Translations under genes and position numbers: made by a program | Shown here: in pieces, positions 48,103 through 60,466 of the stretch | How the letters are laid out: every line of letters begins with the position of its first letter | Position numbering within the stretch: the stretch's first letter is position 1 | From: Delphinus delphis | Lineage: Eukaryota; Chordata; Mammalia; Artiodactyla; Delphinidae | DNA: 64,000 nucleotides | NCBI RefSeq assembly: GCF_949987515.2 | Contig: NC_082701.1 | Coordinates: 38,085,755 to 38,149,754 of the forward strand | Reading direction: 5' to 3' | The notes under the pieces: generated by a model | Database searches by the model: none | Told to the model about the DNA's origin: nothing | Seen by the model: only the letters and a program-made list of their open reading frames with translations

Positions 48103-49480
48103 CTAGTCTGAGCTGCACTCAGAGTAACCCTCGGCTTCGCATTCCATCCAGGACCTCCTGCCTGAAGTCACCATGCCTCCTAGAGGAAGTCGGCTTGCGT
48201 TCTGACTGCAGTTTAAGTCCTGTTCTTCCTGTGGCACTGCAGGCTTTCGAATAGCCTAGGCCCAGAGGAGCAGCTACGGCGTTCCTTGGTTGAGGCAGTT
48301 CGCTTGATGCAGAACACTCTACTTCGAGAAGCTGATTCAGGGAAGGAAACACAGGGTAACCTGTGTCTCTTTGGACTTGTTAGAAACCACAGTGGGGTAT
48401 GCTGAGTGTGCCCATGGAAACGGGGGCCTGCTGGAACTAGGCTTGCTTTCCCATTTTGAAGGCCGCATTCATGCTGCGTTGAAGCTGCCTGATATTCCCT
48501 GCACTTGATAGTCCTGTAAACACTGTAAGAATGCTTCTGGGGAGAAAATGAATTTGCTATCTAGACCAGGTGCTTCTGCGCCTGCAGTGTGGTCACCCTG
48601 ACAAGCTCTAGCGCCAAAAGGAAACTCAACGTGTGAACTTGCCTCCAGTTTAGGCCCTTAGTACCCATGTAGATACGGAGGCATGCAGCTCTTTCCATGA
48701 GTTCTTAGTCGCTTATATGCTTTATTATAAAGGAAGAAAACTTCTGAGGACTGCTAGGCCTCTCGTGTATGCATCATTTCCCCTCCAAGTTCACTGAGTA
48801 CCTCCAGAGCCCTGTGGGCCGGCTGCGAATCTTCCAGTCCCATTTGTTGATCCCTCGGAGGCCGTCTGTGCTCGCCTAGAGACGGGCAACACACTCTACG
48901 TTCCTTGAGGAGAACTACATTTCCAGAGACCTCGACCGGCCTCAGGACAACATTGCTGGTGAGTCCGAAGTGCCCAGGAAAACTTTGTCATGGCACTTGT
49001 GTGAGCTGCCCTGTGATAATACTCTGCTTTGACTGTTTCGAGGCCCTCGTACCTGCAGTCACTCTGCTCGAGGAGAAAGTCAGCATCTTGCCATGCGGTG
49101 TCGCTGACGGCACACCCAGCAGAAACACATGCCTGGAAGTGAGGCCCTGATTTGCCGTGCAGAAGCGGAGGCGTGCAGCAGTTTCCATGAGCCGGTGGCC
49201 TGTGCTCTGCGTACCTTTAACGGCAGCACAGTTTTCTGGACACCTAGGAGGCTAGCGTGGGCACCCAGTTGCCGGCAGGAACACTGAGTACCCCCAGGCG
49301 CACCTGGGTCTGCTAAGCAACATCCAGTACCGTAGCCCTGTACAGCCCCTCTGTGCTTGCCGAGCGTAGGGAAACGCACTGCACTCTCTTTTGAGGCGTC
49401 TTAATTTCCTCAGCACTCGCGCACGTTTACGAACTCCGTTCTGGCACGTCCCACATGGCGTAGAAGTCTTAGGCATTGCC
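48103..49480 (+). repeat. Unit 36 (A-to-B recombinant, 1378 bp)
   Basis: Private HOR marks are taggcttgc, tctagacc, cctgcagtg and gcgccaaaag (about 48438-48617) and gagaactac. The 14-bp segment is present and the tail is B. Confidence 0.95.
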
Positions 49481-50841
49481 TTAGTCTGAGCAGCACTCAG
49501 AGTAACCCTCGGCTTCGCATTCCATCCAGGACCTCCTGCTTGAAATCACCGTGCCTCCTAGAGGAAGTCGGCTTGCGTTCTGACTGCAGTTTAAGTCCTT
49601 TTCTTCCTGCGGCCCTGCAGGCTTTTGAATAGCCACAGGCCCAGAGGAGCAGCTACGGCGTTCCTTGGTTGAGGCAGTTCGCTTGATGCAGAACACTCTA
49701 CTTCGAGAAGCTGATTCAGGGAAAGACACACAGGGTAACCTGTGTCTCTTTGGACTTGTTAGAAACCACAGTGGGGTATGCTGAGTGTGCCCATGGAAAC
49801 GGGGGCCTGCTGGAACTAGCCTTGCTTTCCCATTTTGAAGGCTGCATTCATGCTGCCTTGAAGCTGCCTGACATCCCCTGCTCTTGACAGGCCTGTAAAC
49901 CCTGTAAGAATGTTTCTGGGGAGAAAATGAATTTGCTATCTAAACCAGGTGCTTCTGCGCCTGCGGTGTGGTCACGCTGACAAGCTCTAGCGCTAAAAGG
50001 AAACTCAACGTGTGAACTTGCCTCCAGTTTAGGCCCTTAGTACCCATGTAGATACGGAGGCATGCAGCTCTTTCCATGAGTTCTTAGTCGCTTATATGCT
50101 TTATTATAAAGGAAGAAAACTTCTGAGGACTGCTAGGCCTCTCGTGTATGCATCATTTCCCCTCCAAGTTCACTGAGTACCTCCAGAGCCCTGTGGGCCG
50201 GCTGCGAATCTTCCAGTCCCATTTGTTGATCCCTCGGAGGCCGTCTGTGCGTGCCTAGAGACGGGCAACACACTGTACGTTCCTTGAGGAGAGCTACATT
50301 TCCAGAGACCTCGACCGGCCTCAGGACAACATTGCTGGTGAGTCCGAAGTGCCCAGGAAAACTTTGTCATGGCACTTGTGTGAGCTGCCCTGTGATAATA
50401 CTCTGCTTTGACTGTTTCGAGGCCCTCGTACCTGCAGTCACTCTGCTCGAGGAGAAAGCATCTTGCCATGCGGTGTCGCTGACGGCACACCCAGCAGAAA
50501 CACATGCCTGGAAGTAAGGCCCTGATTTGCCGTGCAGAAGCAGACGCGTGCAGCAGTTTCCATGAGCCGGTGTCCTGTGCTCTGCGTACCTTTAACGTGG
50601 ACACCTAGGAAGCTAGCGTGGGCACCCTGTTGCCGGCAGGAACACTGAGTAGCCCCAGGCGCACCTGGGTCTGCTAAGCAACATCCAGTACCGTAGCCCT
50701 GTACAGCCCCTCTGTGCTTGCCGAGCGTAGGGAAACGCACTGCACTCTCTTTTGAGGCGTCTTAATTTCCTCAGCACTCGCGCACGTTTACGAACTCCGT
50801 TCTGGCACGTCCCACATGGCGTAGAAGTCTTAGGCATTGCC
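49481..50841 (+). repeat. Unit 37 (B class, 1361 bp)
   Basis: B with the 4-bp deletion near 50458 and the 14-bp deletion near 50598. ggtgtcctg near 50570 is shared with unit 42; gcagacgcg is private. Confidence 0.95.
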
Positions 50842-52239
50842 TTAGTCTGAGCAGCACTCAGAGTAACCCTCGGCTTCGCATTCCATCCAGGACCTCCTGC
50901 CTGAAGTCACCATGCCTCCTAGAGGAAGTCGGCTTGCGTTCTGACTGCAGTTTAAGTCCTGTTCTTCCTGTGGCACTGCAGGCTTTCGAATAGCCTAGGC
51001 CCAGAGGAGCAGCTACGGCGTTCCTTGGTTGAGGCAGTTCGCTTGATGCAGAACACCCTACTTCGAGAAGCTGATGCAGGGAAGGAAACACAGGGTAACC
51101 TGTGTCTCTTTGGACTTGTTAGAAACCACAGTGGGGTATGCTGAGTGTGCCCATGAAAACGGGGGCCTGCTGGAACTAGCCTTGCTTTCCCATTTTGAAG
51201 GCCGCATTCATGCTGCGTTGAAGCTGCCTGATATTCCCTGCACTTGATAGTCCTGTAAACACTCTAAGAATGCTTCTGGGGAGAAAATGAATTTGCTGTC
51301 TAAACCAGGTGCTTCCGTGACTGCGGTGTGGTCAGCCTGACAAGCTCTAGCACTGAAAGGAAACTCAACGTGTGAACTTGCCGCCAGTTGAAGCCCTTAG
51401 TAGCCATGTAGATACGGAGGCCTACAGTTCTTTCCATGAGTTCTTAGTCGCTTATATGCTTTATTTTAAAGGAAGTACACTTCTGAGGACTCCTAGTCCT
51501 CTCGGGTATGCATCATTTCCCCTCCAAGTTCACTGAGTACCTCCAGAGCCCTGTGGGCCTGTTGCGAAACTTCCAGTCCCATTTGTTGATCCCTCGGAGG
51601 CCGTCTGTGCGTGCCTAGAGACGGGCAACACACCGTACATTCCTTGATGAGAGCTACATTTCCAGAGACCTCGACTGGCCTCAGGACAACATTGCTGCTG
51701 AGTCCGAAGTGCCCAGGAAGACTTTGTCATGGCCCTGGTGTGAGCTGCCATGTGATAACACTCTGTTTTGAATGCTTCGAGGCTGTTTTGAATGCTTCGA
51801 GGCCCTCGTACCTGCAGTCACTCTGCTCGAGGAGAAAGTCAGCATCTTGCCATGCGGTGTCGCTGACGCCACACAGAGCAGAAACACATGCCTGGAAGTA
51901 AGGCCCTGATTTGCCGTGCAGAAGCGGAGGCGTGCAGCAGTTTCCATGAGCTGGTGGCCTGTGCTCTGCGTACCTTTAACAGCAGCACAGTTTTCTGGAC
52001 ACCTAGGAGGCTAGCGTGGGCACCCAGTTGCCGGCAGGAACACTGAGTACCCCCAGGCGCACCTGGGTCTGCTAAGCAACATCCAGTACCGTAGCCCTGT
52101 ACAGCCCCTCTGTGCTTGCCGAGCGTAGGGAAACGCACTGCACTCTCTTTTGAGGCGTCTTAATTTCCTCAGCACTCGCGCACGTTTACGAACTCCGTTC
52201 TGGCACGTCCCACATGGCGTAGAAGTCTTAGGCATTGCC
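50842..52239 (+). repeat. Unit 38 (B-to-A start, 20-bp duplication, 1398 bp)
   Basis: Starts B (ttagtctgagcagc) and becomes A by ctgcctgaagtc near 50898. It has the 20-bp duplication at 51763-51802 and the 14-bp segment. gctgatgcagg, catgaaaac and cactctaag are shared only with unit 43. Confidence 0.95.
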
Positions 52240-53600
52240 TTAGTCTGAGCAGCACTCAGAGTAACCCTCGGCTTCGCATTCCATCCAGGACCTCCTGCTT
52301 GAAATCACCGTGCCTCCTAGAGGAAGTCGGCTTGCGTTCTGACTGCAGTTTAAGTCCTTTTCTTCCTGCGGCCCTGCAGGCTTTTGAATAGCCACAGGCC
52401 CAGAGGAGCAGCTACGGCGTTCCTTGGTTGAGGCAGTTTGCTTGATGCAGAACACTCTACTTCGAGAAGCTGATTCAGGGAAAGACACACAGGGTAACCT
52501 GTGTCTCTTTGGACTTGTTAGAAACCACAGTGGGGTATGCTGAGTGTGCCCATGGAAACGGGGGCCTGCTGGAACTAGCCTTGCTTTCCCATTTTGAAGG
52601 CTGCATTCATGCTGCCTTGAAGCTGCCTGACATCCCCTGCTCTTGACAGGCCTGTAAACCCTGTAAGAATGTTTCTGGGGAGAAAATGAATTTGCTATCT
52701 AAACCAGGTGCTTCTGCGCCTGCGGTGTGGTCACCCTGACAAGCTCTAGCGCTAAAAGGAAACTCAACGTGTGAACTTGCCTCCAGTTTAGGCCCTTAGT
52801 ACCCATGTAGATACGGAGGCATGCAGCTCTTTCCATGAGTTCTTAGTCGCTTATATGCTTTATTATAAAGGAAGAAAACTTCTGAGGACTGCTAGGCCTC
52901 TCGTGTATGCATCATTTCCCCTCCAAGTTCACTGAGTACCTCCAGAGCCCTGTGGGCCGGCTGCGAATCTTCCAGTCCCATTTGTCGATCCCTCGGAGGC
53001 AGTCTGTGCGTGCCTAGAGACGGGCAACACACTGTACGTTCCTTGAGGAGAGCTACATTTCCAGAGACCTCGACCGGCCTCAGGACAACATTGCTGGTGA
53101 GTCCGAAGTGCCCAGGAAAACTTTGTCATGGCACTTGTGTGAGCTGCCCTGTGATAATACTCTGCTTTGACTGTTTCGAGGCCCTCGTACCTGCAGTCAC
53201 TCTGCTCGAGGAGAAAGCATCTTGCCATGCGGTGTCGCTGACGGCACACCCAGCAGAAACACATGCCTGGAAGTAAGGCCCTGATTTGCCGTGCAGAAGC
53301 GGAGGCGTGCAGCAGTTTCCATGAGCCGGTGGCCTGTGCTCTGCGTACCTTTAACGTGGACACCTAGGAAGCTAGCGTGGGCACCCTGTTGCCGGCAGGA
53401 ACACTGAGTAGCCCCAGGCGCACCTGGGTCTGCTAAGCAACATCCAGTACCGTAGCCCTGTACAGCCCCTCTGTGCTTGCCGAGCGTAGGGAAACGCACT
53501 GCACTCTCTTTTGAGGCGTCTTAATTTCCTCAGCACTCGCGCACGTTTACGAACTCCGTTCTGGCACGTCCCACATGGCGTAGAAGTCTTAGGCATTGCC
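52240..53600 (+). repeat. Unit 39 (B class, 1361 bp)
   Basis: B with 4-bp and 14-bp deletions, and gtcgatccc plus aggcagtctg near 52984-53005, as in unit 12. cagtttgcttg near 52434 is private. Confidence 0.95.
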
Positions 53601-54965
53601 TTAGTCTGAGCAGCACTCAGAGTAACCCTCGGCTTCGCATTCCATCCAGGACCTCCTGCTTGAAATCACCGTGCCTCCTAGAGGAAGTCGGCTTGCGTTC
53701 TGACTGCAGTTTAAGTCCTTTTCTTCCTGCGGCCCTGCAGGCTTTTGAATAGCCACAGGCCCAGAGGAGCAGCTACGGCGTTCCTTGGTTGAGGCAGTTC
53801 GCTTGATGCAGAACACTCTACTTCGAGAAGCTGATTCAGGGAAAGACACACAGGGTAACCTGTGTCTCTTTGGACTTGTTAGAAACCACAGTGGGGTATG
53901 CTGAGTGTGCCCATGGAAACGGGGGCCTGCTGGAACTAGCCTTGCTTTCCCATTTTGAAGGCTGCATTCATGCTGCCTTGAAGCTGCCTGACATCCCCTG
54001 CTCTTGACAGGCCTGTAAACCCTGTAAGAATGTTTCTGGGGAGAAAATGAATTTGCTATCTAAACCAGGTGCTTCTGCGCCTGCGGTGTGGTCACGCTGA
54101 CAAGCTCTAGCGCTAAAAGGAAACTCAACGTGTGAACTTGCCTCCAGTTTAGGCCCTTAGTACCCATGTAGATACGGAGGCATGCAGCTCTTTCCATGAG
54201 TTCTTAGTCGCTTATATGCTTTATTATAAAGGAAGAAAACTTCTGAGGACTCCTAGGCCTCTCGTGTATGCATCATTTCCCCTCCAAGTTCACTGAGTAC
54301 CTCCAGAGCCCTGTGGGCCGGCTGCGAATCTTCCAGTCCCATTTGTTGATCCCTCGGAGGCCGTCTGTGCGTGCCTAGAGACGGGCAACACACTCTACGT
54401 TCCTTGAGGAGAGCTACATTTCCAGAGACCTCGACCGGCCTCAGGACAACATTGCTGGTGAGTCCGAAGTGCCCAGGAAAACTTTGTCATGGCACTTGTG
54501 TGAGCTGCCCTGTGATAATACTCTGCTTTGACTGTTTCGAGGCCCTCGTACCTGCAGTCACTCTGCTCGAGGAGAAAGTCAGCATCTTGCCATGCGGTGT
54601 CGCTGACGGCACACCCAGCAGAAACACATGCCTGGAAGTGAGGCCCTGATTTGCCGTGCAGAAGCGGAGGCGTGCAGCAGTTTCCATGAGCCGGTGGCCT
54701 GTGCTCTGCGTACCTTCAACGTGGACACCTAGGAAGCTAGCGTGGGCACCCTGTTGCCGGCAGGAACACTGAGTAGCCCCAGGCGCACCTGGGTCTGCTA
54801 AGCAACATCCAGTCCCGTAGCCCTTTAGAGCCCCTCTGTGCATGCCGAGCGTAGGGAAACGCACTGCACTCACTTTTGGAGCGTCTTAATTTCCTCAGCA
54901 CTCGCGCACGTTCACGAACACCGTTCTGGCACGTCCCACATGGCGTAGAAGTCTTAGGCGTTGCC
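53601..54965 (+). repeat. Unit 40 (B class, 1365 bp)
   Basis: Counterpart of unit 35, exactly 6863 bp downstream, with ccttcaacg near 54714. Confidence 0.95.
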
Positions 54966-56343
54966 CTAGTCTGAGCTGCACTCAGAGTAACCCTCGGCTT
55001 CGCATTCCATCCAGGACCTCCTGCCTGAAGTCACCATGCCTCCTAGAGGAAGTCGGCTTGCGTTCTGACTGCAGTTTAAGTCCTGTTCTTCCTGTGGCAC
55101 TGCAGGCTTTCGAATAGCCTAGGCCCAGAGGAGCAGCTACGGCGTTCCTTGGTTGAGGCAGTTCGCTTGATGCAGAACACTCTACTTCGAGAAGCTGATT
55201 CAGGGAAGGAAACACAGGGTAACCTGTGTCTCTTTGGACTTGTTAGAAACCACAGTGGGGTATGCTGAGTGTGCCCATGGAAACGGGGGCCTGCTGGAAC
55301 TAGGCTTGCTTTCCCATTTTGAAGGCCGCATTCATGCTGCGTTGAAGCTGCCTGATATTCCCTGCACTTGATAGTCCTGTAAACACTGTAAGAATGCTTC
55401 TGGGGAGAAAATGAATTTGCTATCTAGACCAGGTGCTTCTGCGCCTGCAGTGTGGTCACCCTGACAAGCTCTAGCGCCAAAAGGAAACTCAACGTGTGAA
55501 CTTGCCTCCAGTTTAGGCCCTTAGTACCCATGTAGATACGGAGGCATGCAGCTCTTTCCATGAGTTCTTAGTCGCTTATATGCTTTATTATAAAGGAAGA
55601 AAACTTCTGAGGACTGCTAGGCCTCTCGTGTATGCATCATTTCCCCTCCAAGTTCACTGAGTACCTCCAGAGCCCTGTGGGCCGGCTGCGAATCTTCCAG
55701 TCCCATTTGTTGATCCCTCGGAGGCCGTCTGTGCGCGCCTAGAGACGGGCAACACACTCTACGTTCCTTGAGGAGAACTACATTTCCAGAGACCTCGACC
55801 GGCCTCAGGACAACATTGCTGGTGAGTCCGAAGTGCCCAGGAAAACTTTGTCATGGCACTTGTGTGAGCTGCCCTGTGATAATACTCTGCTTTGACTGTT
55901 TCGAGGCCCTCGTACCTGCAGTCACTCTGCTCGAGGAGAAAGTCAGCATCTTGCCATGCGGTGTCGCTGACGGCACACCCAGCAGAAACACATGCCTGGA
56001 AGTGAGGCCCTGATTTGCCGTGCAGAAGCGGAGGCGTGCAGCAGTTTCCATGAGCCGGTGGCCTGTGCTCTGCGTACCTTTAACGGCAGCACAGTTTTCT
56101 GGACACCTAGGAGGCTAGCGTGGGCACCCAGTTGCCGGCAGGAACACTGAGTACCCCCAGGCGCACCTGGGTCTGCTAAGCAACATCCAGTACCGTAGCG
56201 CTGTACAGCCCCTCTGTGCTTGCCGAGCGTAGGGAAACGCACTGCACTCTCTTTTGAGGCGTCTTAATTTCCTCAGCACTCGCGCACGTTTACGAACTCC
56301 GTTCTGGCACGTCCCACATGGCGTAGAAGTCTTAGGCATTGCC
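54966..56343 (+). repeat. Unit 41 (A-to-B recombinant, 1378 bp)
   Basis: Counterpart of unit 36 at 6863 bp with the same taggcttgc, tctagacc and gagaactac marks. gtagcgctg near 56196 is private. Confidence 0.95.
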
Positions 56344-57704
56344 TTAGTCTGAGCAGCACTCAGAGTAACCCTCGGCTTCGCATTCCATCCAGGACCTCCT
56401 GCTTGAAATCACCGTGCCTCCTAGAGGAAGTCGGCTTGCGTTCTGACTGCAGTTTAAGTCCTTTTCTTCCTGCGGCCCTGCAGGCTTTTGAATAGCCACA
56501 GGCCCAGAGGAGCAGCTACGGCGTTCCTTGGTTGAGGCAGTTCGCTTGATGCAGAACACTCTACTTCGAGAAGCTGATTCAGGGAAAGACACACAGGGTA
56601 ACCTGTGTCTCTTTGGACTTGTTAGAAACCACAGTGGGGTATGCTGAGTGTGCCCATGGAAACGGGGGCCTGCTGGAACTAGCCTTGCTTTCCCATTTTG
56701 AAGGCTGCATTCATGCTGCCTTGAAGCTGCCTGACATCCCCTGCTTTTGACAGGCCTGTAAACCCTGTAAGAATGTTTCTGGGGAGAAAATGAATTTGCT
56801 ATCTAAACCAGGTGCTTCTGCGCCTGCGGTGTGGTCACCCTGACAAGCTCTAGCGCTAAAAGGAAACTCAACGTGTGAACTTGCCTCCAGTTTAGGCCCT
56901 TAGTACCCATGTAGATACGGAGGCATGCAGCTCTTTCCATGAGTTCTTAGTCGCTTATATGCTTTATTATAAAGGAAGAAAACTTCTGAGGACTGCTAGG
57001 CCTCTCGTGTATGCATCATTTCCCCTCCAAGTTCACTGAGTACCTCCAGAGCCCTGTGGGCCGGCTGCGAATCTTCCAGTCCCATTTGTTGATCCCTCGG
57101 AGGCCGTCTGTGCGTGCCTAGAGACGGGCAACACACTCTACGTTCCTTGAGGAGAGCTACATTTCCAGAGACCTCGACCGGCCTCAGGACAACATTGCTG
57201 GTGAGTCCGAAGTGCCCAGGAAAACTTTGTCATGGCACTTGTGTGAGCTGCCCTGTGATAATACTCTGCTTTGACTGTTTCGAGGCCCTCGTACCTGCAG
57301 TCACTCTGCTCGAGGAGAAAGCATCTTGCCATGCGGTGTCGCTGACGGCACACCCAGCAGAAACACATGCCTGGAAGTAAGGCCCTGATTTGCCGTGCAG
57401 AAGCGGAGGCGTGCACCAGTTTCCATGAGCCGGTGTCCTGTGCTCTGCGTACCTTTAACGTGGACACCTAGGAAGCTAGCGTGGGCACCCTGTTGCCGGC
57501 AGGAACACTGAGTAGCCCCAGGCGCACCTGGGTCTGCTAAGCAACATCCAGTACCGTAGCCCTGTACAGCCCCTCTGTGCTTGCCGAGCGTAGGGAAACG
57601 CACTGCACTCTCTTTTGAGGCGTCTTAATTTCCTCAGCACTCGCGCACGTTTACGAACTCCGTTCTGGCACGTCCCACATGGCGTAGAAGTCTTAGGCAT
57701 TGCC
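56344..57704 (+). repeat. Unit 42 (B class, 1361 bp)
   Basis: Counterpart of unit 37 with the same two deletions and ggtgtcctg. ctgcttttgac near 56743 and gtgcaccag near 57411 are private. Confidence 0.95.
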
Positions 57705-59088
57705 TTAGTCTGAGCAGCACTCAGAGTAACCCTCGGCTTCGCATTCCATCCAGGACCTCCTGCCTGAAGTCACCATGCCTCCTAGAGGAAGTCGGCTTGC
57801 GTTCTGACTGCAGTTTAAGTCCTGTTCTTCCTGTGGCACTGCAGGCTTTCGAATAGCCTAGGCCCAGAGGAGCAGCTACGGCGTTCCTTGGTTGAGGCAG
57901 TTCGCTTGATGCAGAACACCCTACTTCGAGAAGCTGATGCAGGGAAGGAAACACAGGGTAACCTGTGTCTCTTTGGACTTGTTAGAAACCACAGTGGGGT
58001 ATGCTGAGTGTGCCCATGAAAACGGGGGCCTGCTGGAACTAGCCTTGCTTTCCCATTTTGAAGGCCGCATTCATGCTGCGTTGAAGCTGCCTGATATTCC
58101 CTGCACTTGATAGTCCTGTAAACACTCTAAGAATGCTTCTGGGGAGAAAATGAATTTGCTGTCTAAACCAGGTGCTTCCGTGACTGCGGTGTGGTCAGCC
58201 TGACAAGCTCTAGCACTGAAAGGAAACTCAACGTGTGAACTTGCCGCCAGTTGAAGCCCTTAGTAGCCATGTAGATACGGAGGCCTACAGCTCTTTCCAT
58301 GAGTTCTTAGTCGCTTATATGCTTTATTTTAAAGGAAGTACACTTCTGAGGACTCCTAGTCCTCTCGGGTATGCATCATTTCCCCTCCAAGTTCACTGAG
58401 TACCTCCAGAGCCCTGTGGGCCTGTTGCGAAACTTCCAGTCCCATTTGTTGATCCCTCGGAGGCCGTCTGTGCGTGCCTAGAGACGGGCAACACACCGTA
58501 CATTCCTTGATGAGAGCTACATTTCCAGAGACCTCGACTGGCCTCAGGACAACATTGCTGCTGAGTCCGAAGTGCCCAGGAAGACTTTGTCATGGCCCTG
58601 GTGTGAGCTGCCATGTGATAACACTCTGTTTTGAATGCTTCGAGGCTGTTTTGAATGCTTCGAGGCCCTCGTACCTGCAGTCACTCTGCTCGAGGAGAAA
58701 GTCAGCATCTTGCCATGCGGTGTCGCTGACGCCACACCCAGCAGAAACACATGCCTGGAAGTAAGGCCCTGATTTGCCGTGCAGAAGCGGAGGCGTGCAG
58801 CAGTTTCCATGAGCCGGTGGCCTGTGCTCTGCGTACCTTTAACGTGGACACCTAGGAAGCTAGCGTGGGCACCCTGTTGCCGGCAGGAACACTGAGTAGC
58901 CCCAGGGGCACCTGGGTCTGCTAAGCAACATCCAGTCCCGTAGCCCTTTAGAGCCCCTCTGTGCATGCCGAGCGTAGGGAAACGCACTGCACTCACTTTT
59001 GGAGCGTCTTAATTTCCTCAGCACTCGCGCACGTTCACGAACACCGTTCTGGCACGTCCCACATGGCGTAGAAGTCTTAGGCGTTGCC
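57705..59088 (+). repeat. Unit 43 (B-to-A start, 20-bp duplication, 1384 bp)
   Basis: Counterpart of unit 38 through the duplication (58626-58665). It then lacks the 14-bp segment and has an A tail, so its last third comes from a different lineage. Confidence 0.95.
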
Positions 59089-60466
59089 CTAGTCTGAGCT
59101 GCACTCAGAGTAACCCTCGGCTTCGCATTCCATCCAGGACCTCCTGCCTGAAGTCACCATGCCTCCTAGAGGAAGTCGGCTTGCGTTCTGACTGCAGTTT
59201 AAGTCCTGTTCTTCCTGTGGCACTGCAGGCTTTCGAATAGCCTAGGCCCAGAGGAGCAGCTACGGCGTTCCTTGGTTGAGGCAGTTCGCTTGATGCAGAA
59301 CACTCTACTTCGAGAAGCTGATTCAGGGAAGGAAACACAGGGTAACCTGTGTCTCTTTGGACTTGTTAGAAACCACAGTGGGGTATGCTGAGTGTGCCCA
59401 TGGAAACGGGGGCCTGCTGGAACTAGCCTTGCTTTCCCATTTTGAAGGCCGCATTCATGCTGCGTTGAAGCTGCCTGATATTCCCTGCACTTGATAGTCC
59501 TGTAAACACTGTAAGAATGCTTCTGGGGAGAAAATGAATTTGCTATCTAAACCAGGTGCTTCTGCGCCTGCAGTGTGGTCACCCTGACAAGCTCTAGCGC
59601 CAAAAGGAAACTCAACGTGTGAACTTGCCTCCAGTTTAGGCCCTTAGTACCCATGTAGACACGGAGGCATGCAGCTCTTTCCATGAGTTCTTAGTCGCTT
59701 ATATGCTTTATTATAAAGGAAGAAAACTTCTGAGGACTGCTAGGCCTCTCGTGTATGCATCATTTCCCCTCCAAGTTCACTGAGTACCTCCAGAGCCCTG
59801 TGGGCCGGCTGCGAATCTTCCAGTCCCATTTGTTGATCCCTCGGAGGCCGTCTGTGCGCGCCTAGAGACGGGCAACACACTCTACGTTCCTTGAGGAGAG
59901 CTACATTTCCAGAGACCTCGACCGGCCTCAGGACAACATTGCTGGTGAGTCCGAAGTGCCCAAGAAAACTTTGTCATGGCACTTGTGTGAGCTGCCCTGT
60001 GATAATACTCTGCTTTGACTGTTTCGAGGCCCTCGTACCTGCAGTCACTCTGCTCGAGGAGAAAGTCAGCATCTTGCCATGCGGTGTCGCTGACGGCACA
60101 CCCAGCAGAAACACATGCCTGGAAGTGAGGCCCTGATTTGCCGTGCAGAAGCGGAGGCGTGCAGCAGTTTCAATGAGCCGGTGGCCTGTGCTCTGCGTAC
60201 CTTTAACGGCAGCACAGTTTTCTGGACACCTAGGAGGCTAGCGTGGGCACCCAGTTGCCGGCAGGAACACTGAGTACCCCCAGGCGCACCTGGGTCTGCT
60301 AAGCAACATCCAGTACCGTAGCCCTGTACAGCCCCTCTGTGCTTGCCGAGCGTAGGGAAACGCACTGCACTCTCTTTTGAGGCGTCTTAATTTCCTCAGC
60401 ACTCGCGCACGTTTACGAACTCCGTTCTGGCACGTCCCACATGGCGTAGAAGTCTTAGGCATTGCC
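59089..60466 (+). repeat. Unit 44 (A-to-B recombinant, 1378 bp)
   Basis: Resembles units 36 and 41 (cctgcagtg, gcgccaaaag) but has tctaaacc. gtagacacgg near 59655 and gcccaagaaaac near 59959 are private. Confidence 0.95.

Larger units (their letters stand above)
46738..60466 (+). repeat. HOR block V: 5-unit repeat, two copies
   Basis: Copies are 46738-53600 (6863 bp) and 53601-60466 (6866 bp). Shared private marks include ccttcaacg (about 47851 and 54714), tctagacc (about 48561 and 55424), ctgcagtgtgg, gagaactac (about 48910 and 55773), and gctgatgcagg with catgaaaac in the fourth unit. The fifth units differ: 52240-53600 is B, 59089-60466 is an A-to-B recombinant. A third copy begins at 61846 with the same ccttcaacg mark. 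Confidence 0.88.

Noticed and set aside
58544..58996. Longest minus-strand open frame, 150 codons, in unit 43
   Set aside because: It is created by the chance combination of the 20-bp duplication with the 14-bp deletion in one mosaic unit. Homologous frames elsewhere are 66, 88, 99, 100, 102 or 128 codons with different ends, so there is no selection to keep it open.
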